A stretch of DNA of 64,000 bases from Reticulitermes speratus (lineage: Eukaryota > Arthropoda > Insecta > Blattodea > Rhinotermitidae): positions 6,778,215 to 6,842,214 of the forward strand of contig JAJKFL010000006.1 of assembly GCA_021186555.1 (NCBI GenBank), written 5' to 3'. A model generated the notes under the pieces. It had not been told where the DNA came from and ran no database searches. It was given only the letters and a program-made list of their open reading frames with translations. Numbering within the stretch: position 1 is the first letter of the stretch; every line of letters begins with the position of its first letter. Below, one piece after another: positions 41,195 to 51,851 of this stretch. The position numbers and the translations under genes were made by a program.

Positions 41195-41243
41195 TTGCCT
41201 GATGATGGCTTTTCACAAAAGCCGAAACATGTAGCAGGCACTA
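41195..41243 (+). ncRNA. Hammerhead ribozyme candidate HHR-4 (complete core)
   Basis: CTGATGA at 41199-41205; stem II GGCTTTT/AAAAGCC, seven perfect pairs with a CAC loop; GAAA at 41224-41227; minimal stem III; GTA at 41231-41233; stem I TTGC with GCAG. Predicted cut after 41233. The arms of a foldback element are not obvious here, perhaps because the SINE-A insertion and decay obscure them. Confidence 0.65.
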
Positions 41244-42106
41244 AAACTAATACAACGGCATGTGCTTGCTGTCTGTTGTTCATGTATCACAACAGGATGT
41301 CAATGATAAAGATGAAGTGGTTTTGTATGTACGTGACTGGTAACTGCGTCTGTCCAGGACACGTCTTACGTTCTGTGTTTACTGCAAGTACCGGTTGTGG
41401 TCTCCTCTCAGTCTCTCTCATTGTAAGAGGTAATTTTCGAAATTTAATTTTGTAACCCCGTATGTTGATATTGAACGGGCGTGACGCTATCTGGTGTAGG
41501 CCAGTAGCATTTAGTTATGCCACTCACTTGGTATGTTCGATTTTTGGTCACGGGGACGGATCGGTAACGATTTTGTTTGTTTACTGTGCCCAGCAGATTG
41601 TGGAACTCACTGTCATTCACAGGCATGCTGTGTTTTCTTTTTTTTACTGAATCTGTACAGGTGAAACACGGTCGTTGAACACACTAAGAAAAAGGTACAA
41701 ATAACAATTGTTTGTGGATAGATCTGGTGGAAATACGTCACTGGAATGGCGAACGTCAGACTGGAAGGACAATAATGGATATCAGTGCTTTGAAGCGCAG
41801 TGGTTGCCATATGTAGCAGAAATTGTACCATTATATATTTCTGCCTTTGTGTCTCGGAGTGTTTTTAGGGTACAAATTTTACAAGTAATCATTATTTTCC
41901 AATTCGTCATTAACCGATTGGTCTTTGTGGTTGACAGTTTGGTTTCTGTGAGGTAGCGACTGAATTTGCGAATACTGAGATGGATATCGTGCTACAACAG
42001 GTAAAAAAGGAAATTCATGTTGCAATCGATTTCAGGTGGCTTGTGTCGTGTGGGCCTGTTTGTTATTTAACGTGGTTATGGAAGCAGCGTTAATTGTGGT
42101 AGTGGT
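41244..42106. other. No recognisable feature
   Basis: AT-rich; no repeat or frame that I can name. Confidence 0.4.
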
Positions 42107-42117
42107 AGATTAAAATA

Positions 42118-42433
42118 AAAAAAAAGCAAAGTAAAGCAATCCCATTACAGGCCTGGACAGGCTCTTAAGGTTCCAGGAGGCTGAGGCTCCCAGATTTCTA
42201 GACAATCGGCACATGAAGGTGGTAAGGTTGTCAGCCCTACGTACCGGCCGCCTTTACCCCCCAGGAAATATTCCCGGTACTCATTTCTGTTAGAGGCTGA
42301 GTCGACCCCAGGGCCATAGTGCGACCGAAAGGATTATGTCAATGAAAAATTCCAATAACACCATCGGGAATCGAACCCGCGACGTTCCGGCTTGTAGCGC
42401 AGTGCCTCAACAAACTGCGCCACCGCGTGCCCC
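42118..42433 (-). mobile_element. SINE-A, full copy with target duplication
   Basis: Poly(A)-type start, AAGCAATCCCATTACAGGCC, box B GGGAATCGAACCC near 42368, head ending GCGCCACCGCGTGCCCC. Perfect 11-bp duplication AGATTAAAATA at 42107-42117 and 42434-42444. Confidence 0.93.
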
Positions 42434-42494
42434 AGATTAAAATACAGACTTTTGAAATATTAGTAAACCGAGAAATACTTTGCACGTTTGTTAA

Positions 42495-42771
42495 TGGGGA
42501 GCCGGGATAGCGTAGTGGCTAACGGGCTGGACAGTTCGGGTTTCGAATCCCGGCAAGAGCCACAGATCGTCTTTTCCCCAAAACCGTCCACACTGGCTCC
42601 TGGGTCCCACCCAGCCTCCTATTCAATGGCTACAGGAATTATTTCCCGGGGTTAAAACGGCCAGGATGTAATGTTGACCACAGACTTCCATCTAGCGCCG
42701 AGGTTAAGAATAACTGGAGCTATACCTCTTCTCCCCCTATATGCCTTCATGGCGGGGACAGGGACGCTTTT
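42495..42771 (+). mobile_element. SINE-D, best-preserved copy
   Basis: Head GGGAGCCGGGATAGCGTAGT with box B GGTTTCGAATCCC (one extra base), then AACCGTCCACACTGGCTCC, CCACCCAGCCTCCTATTCAA, ATTTCCCGGGGTTAAAACGG, CATCTAGCGCCGAGGTTAAG, CTCCCCCTATATGCCTTCAT and a tail CTTTTACCTTT. The tail is close to that of SINE-A. Its end is interrupted by SINE-E. Confidence 0.85.
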
Positions 42772-43050
42772 ACCTTTTTTTATTGAAGGGCCCCGCAGCA
42801 GATGCTACTGACGCACCGCAGCCTTGAGGCTCATTTTGCAACCCTGTGATGATGATGATGAAGTTTTTTCTGTTTTTTCCATTTTTATCGAGCACCGGTG
42901 GAATGAATCGACGGGGGGAAAACCGAAGTACTCGGAGAAAAACGTGTCCCAGTTCCACATCGTCCACCACAGATCCCACATGGGCCGACCCGGGATCGAA
43001 CCCGGGCCTCCGCGGTGAAAGGCCCGCGATGAACCGCGCTCCACTTTACC
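42772..43050 (-). mobile_element. SINE-E inserted at the SINE-D tail
   Basis: T run, GAAGGGCCCCGCAGCAGATG, (GAT)n at 42846-42860, GTGTCCCAGTTCCAC, box B GGGATCGAACCCGGG and a damaged head. TTTACCTTT (42768-42776 region) recurs just after 43046, giving a 9-bp duplication, which shows insertion into the SINE-D tail. Confidence 0.82.
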
Positions 43051-43104
43051 TTTGATCTTTATAGACACGCAGGCAGTGATATCAGACTAGTTATTTGTGA
43101 CGGT

Positions 43105-43437
43105 CAGTGAAATTGAAAGAGGAAGCACTAGATCGCACCCTGTGGAGAACTCGCTTTGGAAGAGGCTACGGACCTGTCGTAAGACAGACTGCAGAATGAA
43201 GAGGCTACGGACCTGTCGTAAGACAGACTACAAATGAAGAAGTGATTCGTGACGTACGATGAGGCAACGGACCTGTGTGCAGTGTGAAGGCACGACTGTC
43301 TAAAATCAGAAGAAGAGCTACGACTGTCGTAAGCAGTACGATGAGGCTACGATGGTAGACGACTGCAGTGAGAGGCTACGCCTGTTAAGACGATCAGAAT
43401 GAAGAGGTACGGACTGTCGTAAGACGACTGAAATGAA
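43105..43437 (+). repeat. LINE-Y tail followed by a degenerate tandem array of that tail
   Basis: LINE-Y C-terminus ('KLKEEALDRTLWRTRFGRG') and terminal text GAGGCTACGGACCTGTCGTA at 43154. The ~40-bp stretch from GAGGCTACGG to AGACTGCAGAATGA is then repeated about six more times to 43437 with many 1-6 bp deletions, before the usual GAATGAATG tail. Such dense indels in one array may be biological decay or a local sequencing/assembly problem. Confidence 0.75.
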
Positions 43438-44002
43438 TGAATGTCTGAGGTGCTGTTCAATGCCCTTTCTATGGTCAGCAGTGGCTTCATCAGAGACGAC
43501 TAAAAATATTTGGTTGTATCTGTCGACGGTGGGGGCCTTAACGTGGGTGTTCAGTACGAGGGAAGCATGCCAGCTGCTTCGCCAAGCTTTGATTTCCAAT
43601 AAATGTGGAGGTATGTTTTCTTTCTCAGTAATGTTTACGACTTGAAAGTCAATTGTAATAAATCCAATCTTTCTTTTATGAGCGTTCGCAATAGCGGTTC
43701 TCTGGTCGGACTAAAAAGACATATATTTTTGTTGTATTGCTGTCACCGTGGAGACGTAGCCAAATAAAACGGGAGGAAATTTTGAGAAGTGGGGGTGTGG
43801 TGATGTGAGACGAGTAACGGCTGTGTGTGGTCGAAGCTTCCGGGGTAACAACGCTGGTGCTGCCTGCGTGGAATGTTTGCGGGCGGCGATGCGAAATAAA
43901 CAGATTCGCAGAAGTTTATATTATGTGTGTACCTTGCATTTTGATAATTAATTAATTTTATTTCAATCCAAGAAATGTACTACATTTTCTTTCAATGATT
44001 TC

Positions 44003-44050
44003 TTGCCCCTACATATGTTTCGGCACACTTGTGCCATCCTCAGAGGGGTC
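44003..44050 (-). ncRNA. Hammerhead ribozyme candidate HHR-5
   Basis: Minus strand: CTGAGGA (plus 44037-44043; the variable seventh core base is G), stem II GGCAC/GTGCC with loop AAGT, GAAA, two-pair stem III around ATAT, GTA (plus 44010-44012), and stem I CCCT/GGGG with one G.U. All invariant core bases are present. Confidence 0.65.
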
Positions 44051-44309
44051 GTCGACAGTTCACATTCTTCAATACATCCAATTGTTTTTCACTCACTTTC
44101 ACAACACATAATTACTTTAAGTCACCAGCACTAAATATCACTTGTCTTTATGTTCATAGTTATTAGCTTATCTTTCTTTGGGGTTTTAATTAAAAAAATC
44201 AAATCATTAAATTTAGAATGAAAATAATTGTAATGCAAATCATTAAAAATATATTAAAATTGTGTTTGACAGCTGGCTATGTATACTAGTTGTTCGATCA
44301 CATTTGATC

Positions 44310-44542
44310 GTGTAATATGTGGTCTTTTGGGTAATTACACGGCGTCGTGTGGTAATTATTTACCGACGTTTCGGGACAACTTGTCGGTCCCATCTTCACG
44401 GGTCGAGACATTGGAATCTCAACCCGTGAAGATGGGACCGACACGTTGTCCCGAAACGTCGGTAAATAATTACCACACGACGCCGTGTAATTACCCAAAA
44501 GACCACAGATTACATCAACATCGCGGCGGAAGCCTGAAATCA
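44310..44542. mobile_element. Family K palindrome with target duplication
   Basis: Arms of about 100 bp meet near 44411; text such as TAATTACACGGCGTCGTGTG, TTTACCGACGTTTCGGGACA and CCATCTTCACGGGT occurs in both directions. ACATTTGATC flanks it at 44300-44309 and 44543-44552 (the match extends with one mismatch to 13 bp). Each arm, read outward, has GTGAAGA...GAAACGTC, a hammerhead-like order with an altered core. The two opposite-strand frames of ~97 codons here are mirror images caused by the palindrome. Confidence 0.82.
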
Positions 44543-44721
44543 ACATTTGATCTTGTTCTTTTTCTGTGTTAACCGCCCTGTGGTGCAATGTGTATTAGAG
44601 ATCGCAGAGACTGCGTGCGGACGTTTGATTTTTGACATTTCTTCGGAATAGTGATTGTGTTTGGGTTCGTTAATGAAGCCCGGTTACGTTATACGATTTT
44701 GGTTTGCTATACTGCTTGAAG

Positions 44722-44995
44722 GTACAGGTACAGGTGTCCCTGTCGACGCCATTACGGCGTGTAAGGTGGATGTAGGTTTAGCTCTACTCATTCTTGACGT
44801 CGGCGCTAGATGGAGGTGAGTGGTCAACATCTCGCTCCGGCCGCTTTACCTCCGGGAAAATGCTCCCTGCACCCGTTGACGGGAAAAGGGGGTACTCAAA
44901 GCCGGTCTGGACGTTTAGGTGAAGGGTATCCCTTTTCCCCCTGCCACGAAGCGAACCGCGATTCCCCAATCGTTCATCATGTAGCGTAGAAATTG
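44722..44995 (-). mobile_element. SINE-D copy
   Basis: GGTACAGGTACAGGTGTCCC tail, GGCGTGTAAGGTGGATGTAG, GACGTCGGCGCTAGATGG, CTCCGGCCGCTTTACCTCC, AAAGCCGGTCTGGACG and a worn head with AGCGAACCGCGATTC. Confidence 0.75.
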
Positions 44996-45124
44996 TCCCG
45001 ACTACGTGCTACGTGTGTTGTGAAAGAAAGCAACTCCCACTGGCGTCCCAAAACAGCGCGAACTTCATTACAGCGATGTTTTATTCTAATATTTTTGCTT
45101 TGATGTTTGCCGAAATAGTTTTTA

Positions 45125-45395
45125 TGTTTGATGACGGGGCTGTGGACTCGGAAGACAGAGGTTCGTTCCCAGGAGGGGCAGGAAAGTTTCTCTTTGCCCC
45201 ACTTCGACTACGGCTCTTGAGGCCCACTAAGCCCCCTGTTCAATTGATACTGAGGTCGGTTTCTTTGTGGATAAACGGCCGAAATGTAAAGCTGATCAGT
45301 GACTTGGATGTAATGTCGAGGTCAGGAATGAATCAAGCAGAATGTGTACTCAGCCATACGCCATTATGTCATGCTGGTTAAGCTGGCGGTAGCTT
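45125..45395 (+). mobile_element. SINE-D, strongly diverged
   Basis: Worn head with 'GGTTCGTTCCCAGG', then GGCTCTTGAGGCCCACTAAG, CCCCTGTTCAATTGATACTG, AACGGCCGAAATGTAAAGCT, TGTAATGTCGAGGTCAGGAA and 'CATACGCCATTATGTCATGC'. Order of segments equals SINE-D. Confidence 0.55.
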
Positions 45396-45399
45396 TATG

Positions 45400-46740
45400 T
45401 CTTGCCGCGTGTCGATGCTTGTGAACAGTGCAACACATTCGTATGGACGTCCCTACGTGTCCAGTATTTGATTTATTGATCTGAATGTATTTTAATCCTG
45501 CGCTCCTCTGTTCTGAAAGGCGTTGAGGTGTTTTGTTTCTAATTACGCGGCTTCAATTTGCAATTTAGGTGCTGGATGTCCAGTGTTACGTCTTACGTCA
45601 TACACAGGCCGAGGTCTGTTCGTTCGAATATTAAGCAGCTGTACCGTCCTAGACAAATGTTAGTGGCAATGTGATGAGTGCCCATATGCGCATGTGTTAC
45701 CTCGGTGGTTGTGATGATCACATTTCTTATAGCACTGTCTATACCTGGTAAGATGCAGAACGGTGTATGGCCCATTCACCATTCTGTGGGAGTTGTGTGT
45801 TGTTACACTTGGTATTCTTGAGGTGCAAGATGTTTTCAAGACATGATTGATGTAAGGTTGATTATGTAATGTTAATCCGCGTGTGGTTTCGGGAAGCATC
45901 AGCGCGGACTCACTCTTTGTGCAAGTTCACATTCAGCGACTTTGTTCATATCCAAAATCGAGCTGTTATATTTTGCAACAAAGATGGACGAACGGAATTT
46001 TAACATAATGTTTCTTCTGCTGATGAATATTTTACCGTGGAAGATTTTTAGGAATTTGTGGGGACATTCTGTATGTACCTGGTCACATAGACTTTGGAAA
46101 TAAGACTAAGGTCTCCGGGGATGTGACGGTATCCTTGGGCGAGTAGTTCCGACGTTTCGAAGGACCGTAAGGTCTTCATGTACACGGGGAAGCAGTCCTT
46201 GTAACCTTAAGACGGCGTAGTGAGGGTTTTTTTTTTAACACAAACCGACCTTACCAGGGACAAGTAAAGTCGTCGTTAAACAAAGCGTGTCTGGTAACAT
46301 TGATACACGACGCACACCTTTAAGTTGCGCAATGTTTGAGGTCATGCGCAGTGAGAGGTACGACAGGAAGCCCCTCGATACTTGTCAGAAATAGTCCAGC
46401 GCCCACCCATGCAGCTGCAGAAACACGGTCATAGTCACAGATGAAACCCTGCACCATTTACGAGACGAACGGAAACAGTTCTTCCTTCTGCTTCATCTAT
46501 CTGTCTTGAGGTCTACAACCTCCGTCCTCGTCTTCATGTCCACAAAGGAAAAGGAGAAAAAAGGCTAAAGGCGGAAACAAGAAAAGTGTAAATGAGTATC
46601 ATCCGTGACAGAAATATATATAAGGGAGGTGTGGGTTTCAGTAAGGAAACTATTCGCACTGAGTGATTCAGGAAGATCCTGCGGGTTTCGGTTTCAAGTT
46701 TCCTGTAATATGTAGAACATGACTGTATTTACGTCACTGA
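45400..46740. other. No gene; one family K-like trace
   Basis: TTCCGACGTTTCGAAGGACC followed by GTAAGGTCTTCATGTAC at 46147-46185 resembles the family K stem text. No coding feature seen. Confidence 0.4.
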
Positions 46741-46749
46741 CGGCTTTAA

Positions 46750-46958
46750 CAGTTTTGAGCCCAGTGGACACTATATGTACCACCAGGTTTAATATTCAAA
46801 AATTTCTACGTTCTGCATACACAGTGTATTTATGTGTTTTGTGTGGATCTCAGAACAAACAGCGATTATTTCACTGTACAGCATTAACTGATGGTTTGTA
46901 TAACTAGACGGAGTGTGTTTACTGCGCGGTACGGACTGCGTCTTAGTAATAATTGAGG
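46750..46958 (+). mobile_element. piggyBac-like MITE (family J), diverged
   Basis: TTAA at 46746-46749 and 46959-46962. GTACCACCAGGTTTAATATT, CAGTGTATTTATGTGTTTTG, GGATCTCAGAACAAACAGCG, GTGTTTACTGCGCGGTACGG match the complete copies; the CCCTTTAAA ends are lost. Confidence 0.68.
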
Positions 46959-47101
46959 TTAATTTTCATCTCTCAGTGTTTAATTATACGAACGAAGCCG
47001 GAACATGTTGCACGTCTAACATCTCAGTGGTAGGTTTTACTCCTTCTATTGTTTACGGGCCGGATAAGGAGGTAAATATAGCTATATTACAGTGTTACTT
47101 A

Positions 47102-47405
47102 GGGGATACGCGGTGACGCACTTGGTTGAGGCACTGCGCTACAAGCCGGAAGGTCGCGGGTTCGATTCCCGATGGTGTCATTGGAATTTTTCATTGGCAT
47201 AATCCTTTTGGTCGCACTATGGCCCTGGAGTCGACTCAGCGTCTAACAGAAATGAGTACCAGGTGTTTTTACTTGGGGTAAAGGCGGCTGGTGCGTAGGG
47301 CTGACAGTCTTACCACGTTCTTGTGCCGATTGTCTAGAAATTTTGGAGCTTCAACCTCCTGTAACCCAAAGGGCCTGTCCAGGCCTGTAATGGGATTGCT
47401 TTGCC
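47102..47405 (+). mobile_element. SINE-A copy
   Basis: Head GGGGATACGCGGTGACGCAC, box B GGTTCGATTCC at about 47159, tail GGGATTGCTTTGCC. TTACAGTGTTACTTA (47087-47101) and TTACAGTGATGCTTA (47406-47420) agree at 13 of 15 and form the duplication. Confidence 0.9.
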
Positions 47406-48289
47406 TTACAGTGATGCTTAAGAATGCGCCATGCCTGTGCACTGGAACGTTGTGTTGATCCGTGCTTTATTTTTGTAAAAGGTTACTTCCAACATGTGTC
47501 GGCCTCGTCTCGGCCATTAGTAGGAAAATTATTCATATTCAAGATGTGGAATTACTGCTGATTTTACGCTTCTGTCTGTACGTATTTGTAATGTGTGTGT
47601 GTGTTTTCTTTGACTTGAACCTTCCTTTAAGTCTTTCGACTTATCCCTGAAAGCGATGTTGTCTCTGTAACTAGCAACTCCGCAAGATGCTGATGTCCTC
47701 AGTGTATCTGTAATGTTTAGTTATGGTCCATAAGCTTGGTAATTATGAATTGAATGTTTTTTTTTATGGTTCCATATTTTCTTACAGTCGGGATTGTGCT
47801 ATGTGCGAGGTTTCATTTACATTGTCCACCAATTTAAGACACTGATGTGCATGTTATGTTCGTCAAGATGTAAGATAAACTTTTATGGTCATGCTAACAC
47901 CCGGCCTTCACATGATACACAATTTCTTCAGTGTGCCCATTCCAGTCGTTCGATGCAGTTGACGTCACATCGTTACATTTTATGTCTCCGCCCCCCCCCT
48001 CCCCATCTTAAAACATCCCGCCTGGCTTTGTGTCTCCATTTTGTCGCATTTAGATTCTATTTCTACTTTACTGCTAACGCCTTTTGCAACGTCTAAGAAA
48101 GCTCAGTTGAGAGCCGCCATTATCACTCGTCTAGAACTATGAATTTTAATTTTCTTGATTACCCAGTATGTTTTAGCCACGTTTTCTAATAGTTCAGGGC
48201 TTCGTCTTAAGAAACAGGAGTTGAATTACGTATACGTTACATCATTTATAACAAGCAACATACATTGAAGTATCCCGGATTTAAATTTT
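47406..48289. other. No gene; one hammerhead-like trace
   Basis: CCAACATGTGTCGGCCTCGT with CTCGGCCATTAGTAGG at 47489-47523 is a worn inverse of the hammerhead layout (GAAAC changed). Nothing else recognised. Confidence 0.4.
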
Positions 48290-48764
48290 AAACCATTGTT
48301 GCCGTGGAAAAGCAATAAGCATTACATATTGTGAGTGTGTGCTGTAGCCTTAGTTATCTAGCATGCAAAGCGCATGCGCCGTATTATATTGTCATCTGTG
48401 GCCTGTCTGGCTCTACCATATTTTTCCACATTAATCTCATTAACGGTAAGATTTTCGGAAAAACTTACCGAACATAAAATATGTGTTTTGATTTACTCTA
48501 TAACTTTTGTCTGAAACATTTCCATTATAAGAAGAATTCAGCGAGATATTATCATAAATGTACATAGGTCTTCATGTAAAGTACCGTTTTTTGTCAGATT
48601 TAAATGAAACTTGTGTTTTCTGGACAGATTTTAAAATAATGTTCCAAATATGAAATTTCATGAAAATCCTTCCGGTGGGAGCCGAGTTGTTCCAAGAGAA
48701 CGGACGGACAGACAGAGACATGACAAAGCCAGTCGTTGCTTTTGGTAGTTTTGCGAACGCGCCT
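48290..48764 (+). repeat. Family G interspersed repeat, copy 3
   Basis: AACCATTGTTGCCGTGG start, GCGCATGCGC at 48370-48379, GTCATCTGTGGCCTGTC, GCGAGATATTATCATAAATG, GGGAGCCGAGTTGTTCC, and end GCGAACGCGCCT at 48753-48764. The left terminal ~20 bp are missing. Confidence 0.82.
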
Positions 48765-48894
48765 AAAATTGCTCATTTCGTACTTACTGAAATGGTCTCC
48801 TTGTCTGGCATAAGGTAAGATATTGGCCTGGAATGTTCCTTTGGTTATAGGAAAGGTGAAGTTGTCGCTGTGTACGCGTGAAGGCGTAGTGTGG

Positions 48895-49095
48895 AAGTGG
48901 AGGTACAGCGGCACTTATTTTTAAACTCGGTACCACATGGATGTGAGTGGTCACCTTCACGTTTGGATCGTTTTACCGCCGGGAACAACAACCCCCCCCC
49001 ATAGTGGGCCTCAGAGCGGACTCGATATTTTGTAGAAGGTACAAATCTCTTACCCCACCGGGAACAGAACCACGATTCCTCGGTCGGCACATATA
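48895..49095 (-). mobile_element. SINE-D, diverged
   Basis: ACTCGGTACCACATGGATGT, GGATCGTTTTACCGCCGGGA, GTGGGCCTCAGAGCGGACTC, CCACCGGGAACAGAACCACG in minus SINE-D order. A C run at 48988-48997 interrupts the body. Confidence 0.65.
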
Positions 49096-49142
49096 CGGAG
49101 CCTTCCTGGCCCCACCTTTGCGTGTATATCACTCCTTTAAGT

Positions 49143-49291
49143 CAGGGATGCACAAATCCCGGGCGCCACTTGGCGCGGACCACAGAGTTTTGTACTGTGG
49201 CTTCTGAAACTTGTGTAACGTGCTTCATGCCGCCGTTCTGACGCCTAGCATTTTGAGTTGGCACCCAGATTTTTGTAAAACTTGGCCGCTG
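49143..49291 (+). mobile_element. hAT-like MITE (family H)
   Basis: CAGGGATGCACAAATCCCGG at the left; octamers CTTTAAGT (49135-49142) and CCTTAAGT (49292-49299) agree at 7 of 8. Body TTTTGTACTGTGGCTTCTGA and TTTTGAGTTGGCACCCAGAT. Confidence 0.75.
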
Positions 49292-49397
49292 CCTTAAGTG
49301 TAGGTAATTGTATCGATTTGTGTTAGCATTCTCTGTGGTTTAGACTTCTTATTACAACCATTGATGCCAGAAGTTATAAAATACATTGGTTCACACA

Positions 49398-49695
49398 GTG
49401 TCGGTGGCGCAGTTGGTTGAGGCATGCGCTTCAACCCGGAAGGTCGCGGTTCGATTCCCGATGGTGTCATTGGAATTTTTCATTGGCATAATCCTTTCAG
49501 TCGCACTATGGCCCTGGGGTCGACTCAGCGTCTAACAGAAATGAGTACTAGGAGTATTTCCTGGGGGTAAATGCAGCCGGTGCGTAGGGCTGACCACCTT
49601 ACCACCTTCATGTGCCGACTGCCTAGAAATCTGGGAGCCTCAACCTCCTGGAACCCTAAGGGCCTGTCCAGGCCTGTAATGGGATTGCTTTACGT
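49398..49695 (+). mobile_element. SINE-A copy
   Basis: GTGGCGCAGTTGGTTGAGGC with one missing base in the next segment, box B near 49447 (one base lost), body and tail GGGATTGCTTTACG. First ~10 bp of the head replaced. Confidence 0.88.
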
Positions 49696-49917
49696 TTTTT
49701 ACCTTTTAACACAGTACAGGCACAGCCGTAAGGTGCGAAAATATGACTTTGTGGAGGGACATTTTCCAACCTGTTTTCGTTTTGCGATTACTGTAGCACA
49801 GCGGAAGCGGTTTATGGCGTTGTGCCCTGAAGTGTTACACGAAGAACTTCAGTGCTCCGGGATTTGTTCATATGTTGATATTGTGATTCTTAGTTAATGT
49901 TTACTTGTGCAGTAGCA

Positions 49918-50935
49918 GCAGGGAAGTTATTGTGACTATAGAAATGAAGTTATTGTGACTATAGAAATGAAGTTATTGTGACTATAGAAATGAAGCTATT
50001 GTGACTATAGAAATGAAGTTGTTGTGACTATAGAAATGAAGATATTGTGACTATAGAAATGAAGATATTGTGACTATAGAAATGAAGTTATTGTGACTAT
50101 AGAAATGAAGTTATTGTGACTATAGAAATGAAGTTATTGTGACTATAGAAATGAAATTATTGAGACTGTAGAAATGAAGATATTGTGACTAGAAATGAAG
50201 TTATTCTGGCTATAGAAATGACGTTATTGTGACTATAGAAATTAAGTTATTGTGACTATAGAAATTAAGTTATTGTGACTATAGAAATGAAGTTATTGTG
50301 ACTATAGAAATGAAGTTATTGTGACTATAGAAATGAAGTTATTGTGACTATAGAAATGAAGTTATTGTGACTATAGAAATGAAGTTATTGTGACTATAGA
50401 AATGAAGTTGTGACTATAGAGATGAAGTTGTTGTGACTATAGAGATGAAGTTATTGTGACTATAGAGATGAAGTTATTGTGACTATAGAGATGAAGTTAT
50501 TGTGACTATAGAGATGAAGTTATTGTGACTATAGAGATGAAATTATTGTGACTATAGAAATGAAGATATTGTGACTAGAAATGAAGTTATTCTGGCTATA
50601 GAAATGACGTTATTGTGACTATAGAAATGACGTTATTGTGACTATAGAAATGAAGTTATTGTGACTATAGAAATGAAGTTATTGTGACTATAGAAATTAA
50701 GTTATTGTGACTATAGAAATGAAGTTATTGTGACTATAGAAATGAAGTTATTGTGACTAGAAATGAAGTTATTCTGACTATAGAAATGACGTTATTGTGA
50801 CTATAGAAATAAATATTGTGACTATAGAAATGAAGTTATTGTGACTATAGAAATGAAATTGTGACTATAGAAATCAAGTTATTGTGACTATATAAATGAA
50901 ATGTAACTATAGAAATGAAGTGAAAGCTGAGTTTT
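49918..50935 (+). repeat. Satellite: ~44 copies of a 23-bp unit with higher-order blocks
   Basis: Unit GAAGTTATTGTGACTATAGA-AAT. Variants include GAGATG for GAAATG (six consecutive units, 50418-50540), ATATTG for TTATTG and CTGGCTATAG. The rare sequence of variants 'GATATTGTGACTAGAAATG' then 'TTATTCTGGC' then 'GACGTTATTG' occurs at 50178-50232 and again at 50563-50620, with a looser third at 50745-50800, so blocks of units have been duplicated. Confidence 0.95.
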
Positions 50936-50974
50936 ATGTTACAACGGACGTGCAAGTTTTGGTATTACACCTGC

Positions 50975-51228
50975 GCTACGGGATGGACGGTCTAGAGTTC
51001 GAATCCCGATAAGAGCAAGAGATTTTTCTCTTCTCCTAAAACCATCAGACCGACTCTGGGGGTCCAGCCAGACTCCTATTCAGTGGGTACCGGGTTTATT
51101 TCCCGGAGGTAGAGCTGCCGGAGCGTCAAGGTGACCACTTACCTCCATCTAGTGCCGAGGTGAAGAATAAGTGGAGCTGTACGTCTGCTCCCTTATATAC
51201 CTTCATGGCGTGGCCAGAGAAAACTCCA
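50975..51228 (+). mobile_element. SINE-D copy
   Basis: Begins within the head (GGGATGGACGGTCTAGAGTT, box B GTTCGAATCCC), then ACCGACTCTGGGGGTCCAGC, TATTCAGTGGGTACCGGG, TTCCCGGAGGTAGAGCTGCC, CATCTAGTGCCGAGGTGAAG, and 'CTTATATACCTTCATGGCG'. First ~25 bp missing. Confidence 0.84.
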
Positions 51229-51851
51229 CTGTTTAACCGCGTATGTTACAGGTGTATTTATTACGTTTGTTTGTTGGTCTGAGTCCACTACACGTTAAGT
51301 TTACTGTGCGGTCTTAAGTAGGATATGCTGAGAATGTTCGCTGTAGTGTAGAGTATCTTCTTGCAATTATTGGTCTAGGTATTCATTAACGTCTAACGCA
51401 CTTCGTGGAAACTTGTGTCATGTAAAGTGAGTTCGAGTAATTTAAAATTATTTAACATTTTTTTATGTGCGCAGTTTTTCTCGCGTTCTCCACCCAGGGT
51501 TACTTAGAAACAATACCGACAGATGGCAGGATAAAAATTACCACCATTCCTTATGTAGCCATGTGTTGGGCTCACACAGGCGACGTCCAAGAAGATAGTC
51601 GAGTTGCTACAGTGTACAGTACCGCGCAAAAGGTCATTGTCCTCACGTGCTGTGTTACGAGCTATTGCAGTAGAAAGGTGCATAGTCTGCTTATGTTTGA
51701 ATAGTATTTGCAGGTATTGCATATGCGCCGGCTTTTGGCGGGAAGTCTTTTCTTTCAACGCCATTTTGAAATCATAATGAAAGGAATAGTCCGTTGTATT
51801 GTTCGTGTTCTGATGCGACGCATTATTCAGAATATTTTTATTGGAATTTTC

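Noticed and set aside
44279-44588. Two opposite frames of 96-97 codons over the family K palindrome
   Set aside because: Same palindrome effect; no protein-like features.
49918-50935. CRISPR-like array of regularly spaced repeats
   Set aside because: Units are contiguous with no spacers, and the context is eukaryotic.
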